DNA of 64,000 nucleotides from Coriaria nepalensis (taxonomy: Eukaryota > Streptophyta > Magnoliopsida > Cucurbitales > Coriariaceae), in assembly GCA_027186245.1 (NCBI GenBank), contig CP114487.1, forward strand, positions 10,411,001 through 10,475,000, written 5' to 3'. A model generated the notes under the pieces. That model ran no database searches. It saw only the letters and a program-made list of their open reading frames with translations, and was not told where the DNA came from. A program made the position numbers and the translations under genes. Positions 46,263 through 56,722 of this stretch are shown here, in pieces; position 1 is the stretch's first letter, and every line of letters begins with the position of its first letter.

Positions 46263-46542
46263 GTAACGAGTAACGACAGTAATTGTTTGTATAATACTAT
46301 GCAGATATTAACAAATGGAAGTATAAGAGCCATGTTCATCGAGTGGCGGTAGACAGCAATGAAGTTAAAAGGGTGTCAGTGGCTACACTTCATGGATCTT
46401 CACTCGACGGATTTGTGACGCCAAAGCCGGAGTTTGTGGGCGAGTCTTGGCATATCGGGGCATGACATACAAGGAATCCTTGGAAGCTAATGGAGGTAAC
46501 GAGATTGATGTGCAGTCAAACCTTGACCTTCTTCGCCTTTGA

Positions 46543-47332
46543 TAATTGTGCTATCATGTAATAATCGTATCTACACTATGTCCTTGGATATTGTATTGGG
46601 AAATTGTAATGAATTTTCTTCGTAGTTTCCTAGCTACATATTGTACTGTTATCAAGTTTATCAAATGATATAGTGTTTTTGGCACTTTCCCCTACACGCG
46701 TCGGCATTGAAGTTTCTCGTACGAACATGATGATTGTTGACGCAACTAGGTGTAAGTACGTCAGCGCCTTGTCGTCAACAATTGAAGCCTTGTTGCGTGT
46801 GGGGGTAAATCTTGTACATTCTAAGACTTGAGGGGCTAACTTATAAATACAAGAAAAGTGAAAAAGGAGGGAAAGAAACCTGTAAACGAGTCCCCTGCTT
46901 CTTTCTTCCTTTCATCTAAGCTCACAAATGAGAGAGAAACAAGGTAAGCCACATCCACCTGTGACCTTCTTAATCATTGTTAATCTACTTGTAAAATCTC
47001 ACTCCTTATTCTATACGTTTGATTTTGAATCAGCGCCAAAAATGTTCGAACCCATCATCACAACCGCTGGAAAAAAGGCTAAAGAAAAGCGCCTCCCGAC
47101 TCGGGTTTCTTTCTTCCCATTCCACTATTTTTTTCCCGAAGAAAAGCCTCCTGTTCTAAATTTCTTTCTAAATAGGGTAAGCAGAAATCTTTAATATTTA
47201 TCTTTTTTTGGTTTCGATTGCCTCTTTTTTCCCCCCATTTTTCAATTTAGTGGTCAATGACATTGTGGGTGATTTGCTTATAAAAGAGATATATAACAGG
47301 AAAAGGGAATTGAAAGAGGTTTCAGAGCTCTC
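46543..47332. other. Spacer and probable leader of the TOL pseudogene
   Basis: Includes a perfect 10-bp inverted repeat ATTGTTGACG/CGTCAACAAT (46733-46742 and 46773-46782). A frame at 46928-47194 begins with ATG but has no recognisable similarity and is probably leader or leader intron of the former TOL gene. Confidence 0.5.
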
Positions 47333-49428
47333 ATGGCTAGCAATGCTGCAGCCTATGCTGAGAGGGCAACTAGTGAGATGCTGATTGGTCCAGACTGGTC
47401 CGTTAACATTGAGCTTTGTGATATTATCAATCTGGATCCTGGGTAATCATTTCATATCTTAACTTTCCTTGTTGCCGTATTATTTAAAGTAGTTTGTACT
47501 TAATACAATTTGATACCACTAGTTGTGTATGAATTAGAAAAATGAAAAAAGTTACATTTTTTTCCCCATTTAGATCTTGATTTATTATGTTATGGTTCAA
47601 TCGATTCGGAATAAACTTGGTGTTTTTCAGACAAGCCAAGGATGCCTTGAAGGTACTGAAGAAACGCATTGGAAGCAAAAGCCCTGAAGTGCAGCTTTTA
47701 GCTCTTTTCGTAAGTAATTTTTCTTGTTCTTGTTACCTTTTTGATAAGAGAAGAATTTTTTACTCCACAACTGAATCATATTTCTTTCGAAACATTGTTT
47801 GATGATCTAGGCATTGGAGACTCTGAGCAAGAATTGCAGCGTCTCTGCCTTTCAGCAAATTATCGAGTGCGCTATCGTACATGACATGGTCAAACTAGTG
47901 AAATAGAAGGTGATCCATGTTTCTTATTTGATAGGTATTGTTCATCTATCCTTTCTTTTAACCTTTTTCTATGTGCGCAAAGTGAAGGTATGAAGTTGTT
48001 CGTTATATCTTTCTTCATGCTTTCTAAATTTTGCAGCCTCGTCTGAATGTGATGGAAAAGATACTAACTTTGATAGGTACATGGCAAGATGCTTTAGGCG
48101 GTCCAAGGGGAAGGTTTCCTCAATATTATGCTGCTTACATTGAATTAAAGGTAAATTGATTTAAGTTATTCAATTTTTCTGAGTTAGGTCCTTCCAAAGA
48201 ATCCAGAGGGTAGGTCCTTCTGTTTGTTCTAGAATTTTAGGTTTTGGATAAAAGGATGCGTTCTATCTCCATATTATCCATTGATGGCTGCAAAATTTGC
48301 AGGGTGTAAAGCAAGAAATCATTGTCGAACTTGTTGACGAGTGCTGTTGGTACCAAAAGCATGTCATGCTTCTTGTCAATGATACCGTGTAAGAAGTTGC
48401 TATAAACTCAAAAGTCAAAATCCTTTCATTTAAAGAAATATTATCCTGACTTTTCTATTTTCTTGCTTGGTTCCTTTTCAGAGATGAACAATTTTTATGT
48501 CGAGGATTAGCATTAAATGATAGATTCCAGCATATACTTACCCTACAAAATGACATTGCTAACGGAAAATTTTCCACAGCAGAAGTAAAGTCTACACAAT
48601 CTTCAATCAAACCAAATCTGGAAGTCAAATATGATGATGACAGGTCCGAAGATGACTTTGCCCAGCTAGCTCAAAGGTGTCTGTTTTCACTTATGAATGC
48701 AGTTTTGAAGAACACTTTAATTAACATTTCCTTAATTATAATTAACTCTTATGTTGAACTAACTGTTTCACAAATGTTTCAATATTACCAAGGTCATCTA
48801 GAGTGAATTTTAAAGGACATAGTAGAAAATCATCCGACGATGGTGGTTACACGGAACTGCTCTAGGTCCCATTTCTTCCCCCTCCTCCATCCACTCCGGA
48901 AAAGCTCTCTTTTTCAAATGCAGGCCCGGTTGACTATCTCAGTGGCGATTTTTACACATCTCAAGGATCTTCAGATCAGTTAATGCAGCTCCATCTTCTT
49001 CACCACCTTTACATAATCATGGTTTGAACTCCTCATCAATATAACCTTCATTCTCAGGCCCTCCTGTATATGATGTATCGGCTTCTAGAAACAGCTCAGT
49101 CGATCTGCTTCCTCCAATCTTTTGGGATATTGATCAGTTGTCTCCTGACTCTAATCTCTCTTCAAGTCCGCCTCTGTATAATCATGAGAGACAACGTTCT
49201 TTTGACAAACCACCCGTACCGATTAATGAGGGTATTTTGAGATCTAGTAGTAGTAGCGTACTGGGTTCTCCTACTCATGACAACTTAGTCGGACAGACGC
49301 GGAATTTGTCACTAAGTCCAGCGGAGCCGAAGAAACAGGGGAATACTGGTGATGGTTTGTTTATGGATCTATTTGACTCTGGAAAAGTCAACTCATCTTC
49401 TTCCCCAAATCCCAACAGACCATTCTGA
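47333..49428 (+). pseudogene. TOM1-like (TOL) VHS/GAT protein pseudogene
   Basis: Starts with [37 protein letters not shown] (47333-47442), then QAKDALKVLKKRIGSKSPEVQLLALF (47632-47710) and ALETLSKNCSVSAFQQII...DMVKLVK (47812-47906), a VHS domain, followed by TAG in place of a Lys codon. Next [22 protein letters not shown]...YYAAYIELK (48037-48150) and a GAT domain GVKQEIIVELVDECCWYQKHVMLLVNDTV / DEQFLCRGLALNDRFQHILTLQNDIANGK (48301-48578). The exon that normally links VHS to GAT is missing. The tail (DDDRSEDDFAQLAQR, PFLPPPPSTPEKLSF, VDYLSGDFYTSQGSS, LFDSGKVNS) contains stops at about 48865 and 49046 and a frameshift near 48985. TOL proteins bind ubiquitinated membrane cargo for endosomal sorting; this copy cannot make one intact. 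Confidence 0.85.
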
Positions 49429-49922
49429 TGAGCTATCCCTTCTTCTTTGTTTTTGTAGTTTGATACTGAAATTTTTTGTATTAATGGAGCGTCCCTACCA
49501 CTTTGTAAAACAAGTGAACTCACATCCACCTTCCAACTCTTCTTGTCCCAAATAAGAACCACACGATTCGTTAAATAATATTTGATCTCTTACACCCGAC
49601 ATTCTTTCTCACCAGTAGCCATTTTTATAACTACAGGACAGCAAGCTCCTTAATCATAAGCATACTTTAAAGCAGAATTCGCCGCATGTGCTGCATCATT
49701 TGAAAATTGTATGCATGCCCTTTTTGGTTGGGGTCTTACAACCCTAATTAATCTATGTATTTGGTAATGAGAGAGGAGCAACATGAGCCAGCTTGCTGCG
49801 TAAAAGGCACGTATACGGATATCATAAAATACCACCCCATTGTCTGCCATTGTCTCTTCTTTCCTCAAACAAAGCTAGTTGGCAGCCTCCATGTATTCCT
49901 CGACATGTCTTCATCTGCCACA
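49429..49922. other. Spacer before the peptide gene, nothing seen
   Basis: Former TOL 3' region and promoter of the small secreted peptide gene. Open frames here (49349-49555, 49755-50018) show no family similarity. Confidence 0.5.
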
Positions 49923-49929
49923 CTATATA
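49923..49929 (+). promoter_or_regulatory. TATA box of the small peptide gene
   Basis: CTATATA in CACTATATAGCGG, 89 bp before ATG 50012; a start near 49955 would give a leader of about 55-60 nt. Confidence 0.5.
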
Positions 49930-50011
49930 GCGGTATAGATTGTTTAACGTACAAAGAGAGAGATCGGGCTCTAATTATCATATTGACTGGAAAGAAATTA
50001 GGTAGGCAGCT

Positions 50012-50242
50012 ATGCTAACTTCTTGGAGGCAAAGAAGCTTGTTCTTGACTGTTCTAGCACTCCTCTTAACTCTATCAGAAGCGTCGAGAGCATTGCCTAG
50101 TGAGTATTGGAAACAGATGCTACCAAAGAAGCTCCCTTCTCCAACCTCAGCTCCGTCGAGAGGCACCAACTCGGTTGTTAAATCGTCTTCAAAAAATTTG
50201 AAAGTAAATGGTAACCTTCCTTCTTCAGATGGAAAGGTCTAG
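50012..50242 (+). CDS. Small secreted peptide precursor, IDA-like motif
   Basis: 76 aa, single exon. Residues 1-26 form a good signal peptide (Arg, then SLFLTVLALLLTLSEASRA; cleavage likely after Ala25 or Ala27). The mature part has ALPSEYWKQMLPKKLPSPTSAPSRGTNS, no Cys. The motif PSPTSAPSRGTNS aligns with the IDA/IDL consensus PIPPSAPSKRHNS at 9 of 13 positions, including the SAPS core, a basic residue, and the NS end. The IDA family peptides are cut from such precursors and perceived by HAESA-type receptor kinases in organ abscission and lateral root emergence. It differs from IDA in having about 25 further residues (VVKSSSKNLKVNGNLPSSDGKV) after the motif, whereas IDA ends near it. A TATA box at a fitting distance supports expression. 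Relation to IDA is inference. Confidence 0.6.
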   Translation: MLTSWRQRSLFLTVLALLLTLSEASRALPSEYWKQMLPKKLPSPTSAPSRGTNSVVKSSSKNLKVNGNLPSSDGKV

Positions 50243-51706
50243 CTAGTTAGTTATATACCACTCGTCTCAACCCAAGAACAGACTCTAATTTTGCATCCCC
50301 GTGGTGGGACGGTCGCTAGAGCACCCTGAGTTTTCCGATTCTATCACATGTGGTCGATCGAATAATATCGTGCAATCTTGTGCATACTAACAGCTGCAAA
50401 AGTTCTGTAAATTTCTTTCTTATTGTTACCGGGTGTAATTAAAGATAACTAATGATGATATTAACTGGCGATTATTAGGAGGAGATCATATATATGAGCA
50501 AATTTCGTTATCTCGATCCTTGTCCCATAAAGTAGCTATAAAGCGACGCGGTTGCAATCATTCCTTCCATGTTACATTTCATGTTGCCGTTGATTACAAA
50601 AATGTAAGCTTAAAATATTAGTGATGAAAAGGTTTACAAGTGTCCGTTGTTTTCGACAGTTGCGAACTGACTAAGGGTTTGTCTTAGGCCTAAGTTTGTC
50701 TAACTGTTAACGAACCCACGCTCAGGGGATTGGGGCATCCTTTGTTAAATTTGGGCTCATCTGTTTAATTGGGAATCGAACCGATTTTATTTTAAAATAA
50801 ATTTAATTTAAAATTTATAAATAAAATGTAATTAATTTATTATTTTTAAACTTTTAAATTTATAAAAATAAATATTATATCTCATCTTATTAATTTATTT
50901 TAAAATAAAATTTAACAATTTATAATTAAATGTGACTTAGATAGTGGAGCCTCCAAGCCCAATTGGGAATAGAACCTAATGAGCCCATATTTGATAGAAA
51001 CGTATGAGAGGGCTGTTCAAAAGACAAAATAGCCCGCCCAATGATCGATTTGGCCCAACCCTCATTTTTGGAACGAATCCATCAAACAGTTTTCTAAGGA
51101 TAATAAATAAAGGGAGATTGATTTGATTCTGAGAAATAATATAATAATTTATTTTTTTATTATTTATTTAATTATATAAAAAAGATGACACGTGTGTGTT
51201 TAGGGCTTTTGCGCCATTTTCATCCTTCCATTGCCCCACGGTGTCCTCCATTGGACTTGGCCCCTTCAACTCTTTTCTAACATTTCGAATTTCTCTCTTT
51301 TCATGCTTCTTTCTCTCCCTCTCTCTGCTCCATTCTCACTCCTCAGATTCAAATCCAACGGATGAGGTTCGTCTTCGGAACACTTTTGAGTTTTCCTATT
51401 GGATATTCAATGATAGTAAACAATCAATATTTGCATCTCCGTCTACATCAATCGAACATCAGTGGAATGCATTAAAACAAACATTTCAGACAAAAACATT
51501 GCTTTCCTTCCCCTTCTTTTAATTAAAGAACGGCAGGGAGAGAAAGAAACACAATCCATTTTCTATGTAATACATCTCCCTCTATATTATTAGTAATTTC
51601 ATTCTATTCTGTACCAAGTCAAAACAAGCTGCCTTCACCTCAATGAACCACCATACAAAGATAACTCCAAAACTAGGAAACATCATCATATCGGCCGGCT
51701 GACATC
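50243..51706. other. Spacer, nothing coding seen
   Basis: Contains an AT-rich stretch 50780-50935 with internally inverted TTTATTTTAAAATAAA-like segments flanked by GGGAATCGAACC/GGGAATAGAACC direct-like borders, perhaps another small element. A frame at 51196-51522 starts from a non-ATG codon and has no similarity. Confidence 0.5.
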
Positions 51707-51803
51707 ATCCGGGAGTTCTTTTCACCGCTATAGATAATGCATCACGATCTGTCGAAACATATCTTGATGAGCCAAAAACTGAAACTTTGGATGTGTAAGA
51801 ATC
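51707..51803 (-). pseudogene. Receptor kinase activation-loop fragment
   Basis: On the minus strand this reads DSYTSKVSVFGSSRYVSTDRDALSIAVKRTPG, resembling the kinase segment [13 protein letters not shown]...STxVxGTPG of receptor-like kinases. The DFG Asp is Val and the frame stops after TPG. About 30 residues only; a decayed scrap close to the WAK cluster, but its serine/threonine-rich part is less like the three WAK genes here than like other RLK families. Confidence 0.45.
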
Positions 51804-52111
51804 AGCAACGGGTACATTTCTATCTTTGATACATTCTTTTTTTTTTTTTTTGGGTTAATTTATTTGCTATTGTTTGTATTTTTAATATGACAAGTGACGA
51901 ATTTTTTAAGCATCATGGGGTAGACCCGGGACGTTGAGAGGCTTGCAGGCAGATTCCATAACAAATAGGAAAATGCTTATGACAATTTAAGATATAGTCA
52001 ACAATCCACTTGCCTTTATTACATTTACATCTTGAAAACAATTTTGAGCGATCTCACAAACTATTCCTCCTCTAGTTATAAGCTATGTCATTTTCAAGTG
52101 GTAAAGGAAAA

Positions 52112-52246
52112 TCATCTTGCCCCATGTTTACCAAAGAATGTATGGCGTGTCAAGCTAAGAATATCAGCATCCACTTTATCCAGTTTTTCACCAAGCAAAT
52201 CCTTCCTTTCTTCTGCATTTAATTTATCCCTATCCCATGAATGTTT
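52112..52246 (-). other. Out-of-frame conserved C-terminal tail of the first WAK gene
   Basis: One base out of frame with the kinase, the minus strand reads [24 protein letters not shown] and ends GKHGAR-stop at 52112. WAK family members normally continue after LRI with a KHPW-type tail of about 40 residues. An extra A in the run AAAA (about 52247-52250) explains the shift. Confidence 0.7.
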
Positions 52247-54665
52247 TCGTAGTGATTCTCAAGGCTTCTAGCTCCATAGCTACTTCCTTCATGGAAGGCC
52301 TTTCTTGCCCTCTTAGCCTCAAGCATCTCTTCGCCACATTAGCAACTTCTTTCACCTTATCAATATCTTTTGCATCTTTCACAACACAATCTTCGAGTAT
52401 TTGTACCAAGCGATCCTCTTCCAATGCAATAAGAAAATGCATTGCTAAACTCCTCTCTTCTTCCGGCCCATCAAATCTAAGCGCCTTCCTTCCCGTAAGC
52501 AACTCTACAAGCACAACCCCGAAACTATAAACATCGCTCTTCTCATTTAACTGACTTGTCTGGAAATACTCTGGGTCCAAGTACCCCAGAGTTCCTTGCA
52601 CCATTGTAGTCAACTGAGTTTCATCCAACGGAATTAGTCTAGAGGCACCAAAATCGGAAACTTTTGCAGTGTATAAATCATCTAGTAATATATTTGTTGA
52701 CTTGACATCTCTATGAATGATCGGAACTGAAGCGGAAGAATGCAAATAGGAGAGTACCCCGGCAGATTCCGCAGCTATTCTTAATCGAATCTCCCAAGGA
52801 ATTGGCAATGCCTTGGTTTTCTTATGAATGTGGTCAAAGAGGGTCCCATTAGTTACAAATTCATAAACAAGTAGTGGAACTTCTGTCTCCAAACAACAGC
52901 CCAAAAGCCTTACCACATTTCTATGGTTTATTTTAGAAAGAACAAGGACTTCATTAACAAACTGCTCGATTTGATTCTGGTCAACTATTTTCGACTTCTT
53001 AATAGCAACTACTAGACCATCTGCCAAAACTCCTTTGAAAACTATTCCAAAGCCTCCTCGGCCTACTATTCTGCTTTCGTCATAGTTATTCGTGGCTCTT
53101 TTGAGCTCCTCTTCAGTAAATATCTTGGCTGTGTCATTAGATTCCCGACCAGAAAGCTTCCGTTGCAACATTAATCCTCCATTTTTTTTGAAGAACCTTT
53201 GTTTAGATTTGATGTACTTCCATTTTCTATATCCCAAGCATGACCAGGAACACAAGATTAGCAACAGTAAAACGCCAATTGTTATTCCTGTATTTTCATT
53301 CATTGTGTAGAAAGAAACAGATCAGGGACTAATTTGCCGTTAAAAACCCTTCATGGAACAGTAAAGAGTGTACTTACCAATAGTGAACTGAATTACTGTT
53401 TCCTTCTTGATGCAGTTTCCAACAATTTTGTTGAACCCCTTGTGGCAAGGACATGTATAGCTCCCATTTGTGTTTACACAATAACTGGATACTGTGCAGT
53501 TATGGAGCTTCTGATCCTCGCACTCATTAATGTCTACGAATTAATAATCCAAGTCAGATGGATAGAAATGACAAATGGCATTCAGGGGGGCACCTCTGCA
53601 CCCTTGAACAAAATCCCGCAACTCTATGTAATACAGTGAACTAAAACATGTCTGCTATGTATGCCGTGTTTCAATTTTATTGTTTTTCCGTCATGTCATA
53701 CTTAGCTAACATGTTTTAACATTGGCCAAAATAGTTTTTTCATTTCTACTTGAGAGTTACGTAGAAACCTCTTGATGAAAAAAATCACGAAATTGTTAAT
53801 GCTAAAAAGGTTAATTACCTTGGCAGCCATTCATGAGGTATGGATTTCCTTGGTATCCATCCCAACACTTGCATAAATACTCTGAGTCATTTCTAAGAGA
53901 ATGAACAAGATTACTATTTTCTCCACATGAACACCTCGTCTTGTTTTCCGCATTCACACAGGTATCTTTCCCAACTGCCCAATCAACCATGAGCGGAACC
54001 TTCTCAGGAAACTCCCTAAGATACTCCGAAGAAAAATTGAACCAACTCTGCTCCACAAAAGCCGCATATCCACATGGATTAAACTCCATTGTTGAAGAAT
54101 GATTCTCCAAGCTAGTCACTAACATTTCCACATGCTGTAATGCATTTGGAATCTCGATCTGACAGCACCCTACTCCAACACAAGACCCGTTTTGGACATA
54201 GCTAGTGTTGTCACAAACGGACAAGCATCCAGTCCGGTAAGATCTTCCGTTTTGATTTCCCTCTAACATAGCAATAGTGTCGCACCCAAGTGCTACAAAC
54301 TTGTTTTTTGTACTAGAGATTGTAAATGACTCGAATTCAAGATTGATTTCATTGTTGCCAAATTGATCGCCTGATGTGTTGTAACAATCTTGAGCTGTTA
54401 GTTGTAAGATATGCAACTCACCATGAATGGATATATCAGTTATAATGATATCACTTTCATGTAGATAAGCCAGTGGAGGGTCGAAAGAAGTGTTGCATTG
54501 GATGAAAAATCTGTCACTCAAGAAGCAATCATTTTGGATCCCAAAGGGGTATGGGATGACAAGATCTCCACAGTGGTCGGGACAGCCCGGAAGGGCTAAT
54601 TGATCTGATGATAATCCTAGTACTAACGTTGATAATAGAAGTAGGGCTATTAGTTTTATGTCCAT
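52230..54665 (-). CDS. Wall-associated receptor kinase (WAK-like 1), shifted C-terminus
   Basis: Three exons on the minus strand: 54665-53819, 53533-53378, 53287-52230; 686 aa. Signal peptide 1-20 ([15 protein letters not shown]); Cys-rich GUB_WAK pectin-binding domain from [16 protein letters not shown] (about 28-130); WAK-associated region with VGCCQIEIP and [12 protein letters not shown]-like end CSCGE...[13 protein letters not shown]; a calcium-binding EGF in exon 2 (DINECED...[10 protein letters not shown]); transmembrane segment about 336-356 ([19 protein letters not shown]); kinase about 415-675 with [32 protein letters not shown] and [10 protein letters not shown], all catalytic residues present. 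WAKs link cell-wall pectin sensing to cytoplasmic signalling. The end TKTFMG-stop comes from a one-base frame change; the usual tail lies just beyond in another frame. Kinase core is complete, so it may still work. Confidence 0.88.
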
Positions 54666-55079
54666 CTTAGAAAACAGAGTTTAAGAAGTCTTTCTGTTTC
54701 TTTTTTGGGCTAGTAGATTTTGTTGTAGGTAATGACAGTTTCTTATATGTAAGTGCTAAAAACAATTTGTTTCGTCGCAACATGAAAGATTGTAGAAATC
54801 GATGGTTGCATACCAAGTTGATGGTGTTTTCTTGTAGCAGACATAAAGACAAAAACATTGCTTTGTTTCTCCAGATAAAGTGGACGGCAGGTTGTAATGG
54901 TGGGAAAAGAAAGGATGTCATTTTTCATGCTCTGTCTATCCAATATATATTTTATATGTTTTAGTTCTTTCTTTTTTTTTTCCCTTGTTTTTTTCATCTG
55001 ATATTTGTTTCAGACTGGTTAAGTTGAGTTTCACCATATTATAAGAGTGAAAAAAAATTATATGTATATTAATACATAT
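54666..55079. other. Probable promoter of WAK-like 1
   Basis: Upstream region of the minus-strand gene. On the minus strand CATATAAAATATATATTGG lies near 54940-54958. Overlapping open frames here lack similarity. Confidence 0.45.
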
Positions 55080-55250
55080 ATTCACATTGAAATGAAGTAA
55101 TAAAAAGTAAAGTAAAATAAAGAAAATATCATAATTTGCCATCTCATGCAAGAAATAGTACATGATCAGTCATGCCACATTGTAACTTATATCAACACCA
55201 TTAATATTGTTACTATCAAATCTCTCACTAATCAATTGTTCTGTCTCTTT
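55080..55250 (-). pseudogene. 3' end fragment of a WAK-like gene
   Basis: Nearly the same as the last coding part and 3' UTR of WAK-like 2 (56660-56850): both have CATGATCAGTCATGCCA, TAACTTATATCAACACYATT and GAATCTCTC/AAATCTCTC followed by AATCAAYTGTTCTGTCTCTT. The encoded tail resembles [21 protein letters not shown]. Similarity stops abruptly at 55250. A remnant of an additional array member. Confidence 0.8.
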
Positions 55251-55339
55251 GATGCAAGCCCGAGAGTTGATCACACACGTGCATGATTGACAACTTGCTG
55301 GAAGGACGTGACGAGTGAAGGAGTTGAGCAGATTATTCA

Positions 55340-55970
55340 CTTTCCAATTTTATTATTTTGACATTTGAAACACTTATTACTGTCCTTTATTTTTGCTGCA
55401 ATTGTGCTTGTTTAGTTTGTTTTCTAGTTATTTCCATTTACTGGTTGTATTAGAGGTGGTTTTGGAGGATAATGAATTAGGCAGTATTGTTTCGGAGAAA
55501 ACTATTTCTTTTGGAGAGATTCCAACCGTTGAGAGCGAATCTCGGCACCCCCTTTCGATCAACGCGAGGTTGATTCAAGAGGCTACCTATCAGTTGGTAT
55601 CAGAGCGAATGTCTCTTGTTTTATGTCCACTCGAGGTGGTCACTCTTACCATCTGATGGAGCAGCGCCCTGAACCGAACCTTAAAGCCTGACAAAACATC
55701 AACGCGACAGCCCTTAGCATTCAGGACCAGATTGATCGTTTGTCACAGACAATGGATATGGTGGCTAGGTGATTGGAGAAGATGGAACCACAGCAAGAAA
55801 GGGAGGAAAATCAGGATCTTCGGAGAGAATCACAAGCAATGAGGGATGAGGACTTGTAAGGAGAGAATGAGGAGGATGAAGAAGAGGCGTTACTAGGAGG
55901 TCGAAGATTTGAAGCCTGTGGAATTGAGGGGGAAGGGTCTGAAATTATGGCCAGCCCCACAATTATTAAC
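55340..55970 (+). mobile_element. LTR retrotransposon fragment (LTR end, PBS, gag start)
   Basis: TTGGTATCAGAGCGAATG at 55594-55611 resembles a Met-tRNA primer-binding site preceded by an LTR-like 3' end (GAGAGCGAATCTCGGCACCCC...CCTATCAG). After it comes a gag-like start with GGTGGTCACTC, an EQRPEP-like stretch and heptad-rich acidic coding (QERE, ENEEDEEE) broken by stops. No reverse transcriptase or second LTR follows; truncated near 55970. Confidence 0.5.
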
Positions 55971-55977
55971 GTGGTTG

Positions 55978-56420
55978 ATCGATGACTTAGTTCTCCTACC
56001 ACAGTACCACTTGTACACAAGTCTTTCTCATAACACAATACTAATCTTTCTTTATACATAATTAATTGCCCGATCAACTTGCCCAAAAAAAAAACTTGAC
56101 CTTGCAGGCATAGCCCTCTGGGTGTAAAATTGTAATCTTTTGGTATACATTTGATTAGTTTTCTCTTTGAGAAGTACGAGTGAAGCTTATATATATAACA
56201 CATCATGCATTTGGTATATAATATCATTTCGTTGACCTTTGTTTGATTGGGTAATTACAACTCCACCACAAATTTCTAAGACGTTTAGTTCTAAAGTTGA
56301 ATAAAGAAACAAAGGAAAATGAGACTTTCAACGTACGCGTGTGGAAGGTTTCACATGGTGATCTGGAAGTGCAGAAAAATCATTGGGAACAAGATAGGTC
56401 GGAACTAAGCCAGTGATAGG
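55978..56420. repeat. WAK-array spacer repeat, copy A
   Basis: About 80-90% alike by eye to 59322-59702: both contain GATCGATGA, CACTTGTACACAAGTCTTTC, CATAGYCCTCTGGGTGT, GTGGAAGGWTTCACATGGTG and CATTGGGAACAAGATAG in the same order. Copy A lies downstream of WAK-like 2; copy B lies upstream of it. A product of tandem duplication. Confidence 0.85.
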
Positions 56421-56722
56421 AAACGAAGACGAAAGCGAGAGACGGACAAACAATACTACAAGGGGCCCACGAGCCAATTATAACTCTAATAATAGTCCAT
56501 CATCTATTATCCAAGGTCGATCCACGAAAGTTAAGCGGGGGATCGGTGTAAAGTAATTACTAATTAGCGTCTATAATTAACAATTATAATTTTTTTTTTA
56601 AAACCCAACAATTATTATAAGAATAGGAAACAAAATGGTGATGTTCATATATAATATATCGTACATATATTGGCAATGAAATCAAATAGTATAAGAAAAG
56701 TAAAATGAAGAAAAAAAAATCA

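Larger units (their letters stand above)
40236..46542 (+). pseudogene. 2-oxoglutarate/Fe(II) dioxygenase pseudogene split by a Copia element
   Basis: After a TAG acceptor at about 40235 the plus strand reads NHVVPDSSFDAVFKGVYNFF, then in another frame ENWKHLKVVAHRKFHCP and PSNPPSGGFQEYL (40390-40470), LAKAVSITL with stops TGA TAA (40625-40630), DEQYIADAFKLRSAFDVSAMNLYPP and VPDHTDPGFF with the HxD iron motif (40688-40780), and GEWINVNIPHHSIFIDLGDHPE (to about 40902), where the donor is GC instead of GT. The Copia element follows. Beyond it, after GCAG, the frame resumes at 46304 as YKSHVHRVAVDS (second His), KRVSVATLHGSSLDGFV (RxS), and, after one more frameshift, YRGMTYKESLEAN to the stop TGA at 46540-46542. 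Exon order is intact but frameshifts, stops and the donor change make it a pseudogene. Confidence 0.85.

Noticed and set aside
51196..51522. 108-codon plus-strand frame near 51.2 kb
   Set aside because: Non-ATG start, Ser/Phe-rich from CT-rich DNA, no similarity; possibly a leader of something lost.
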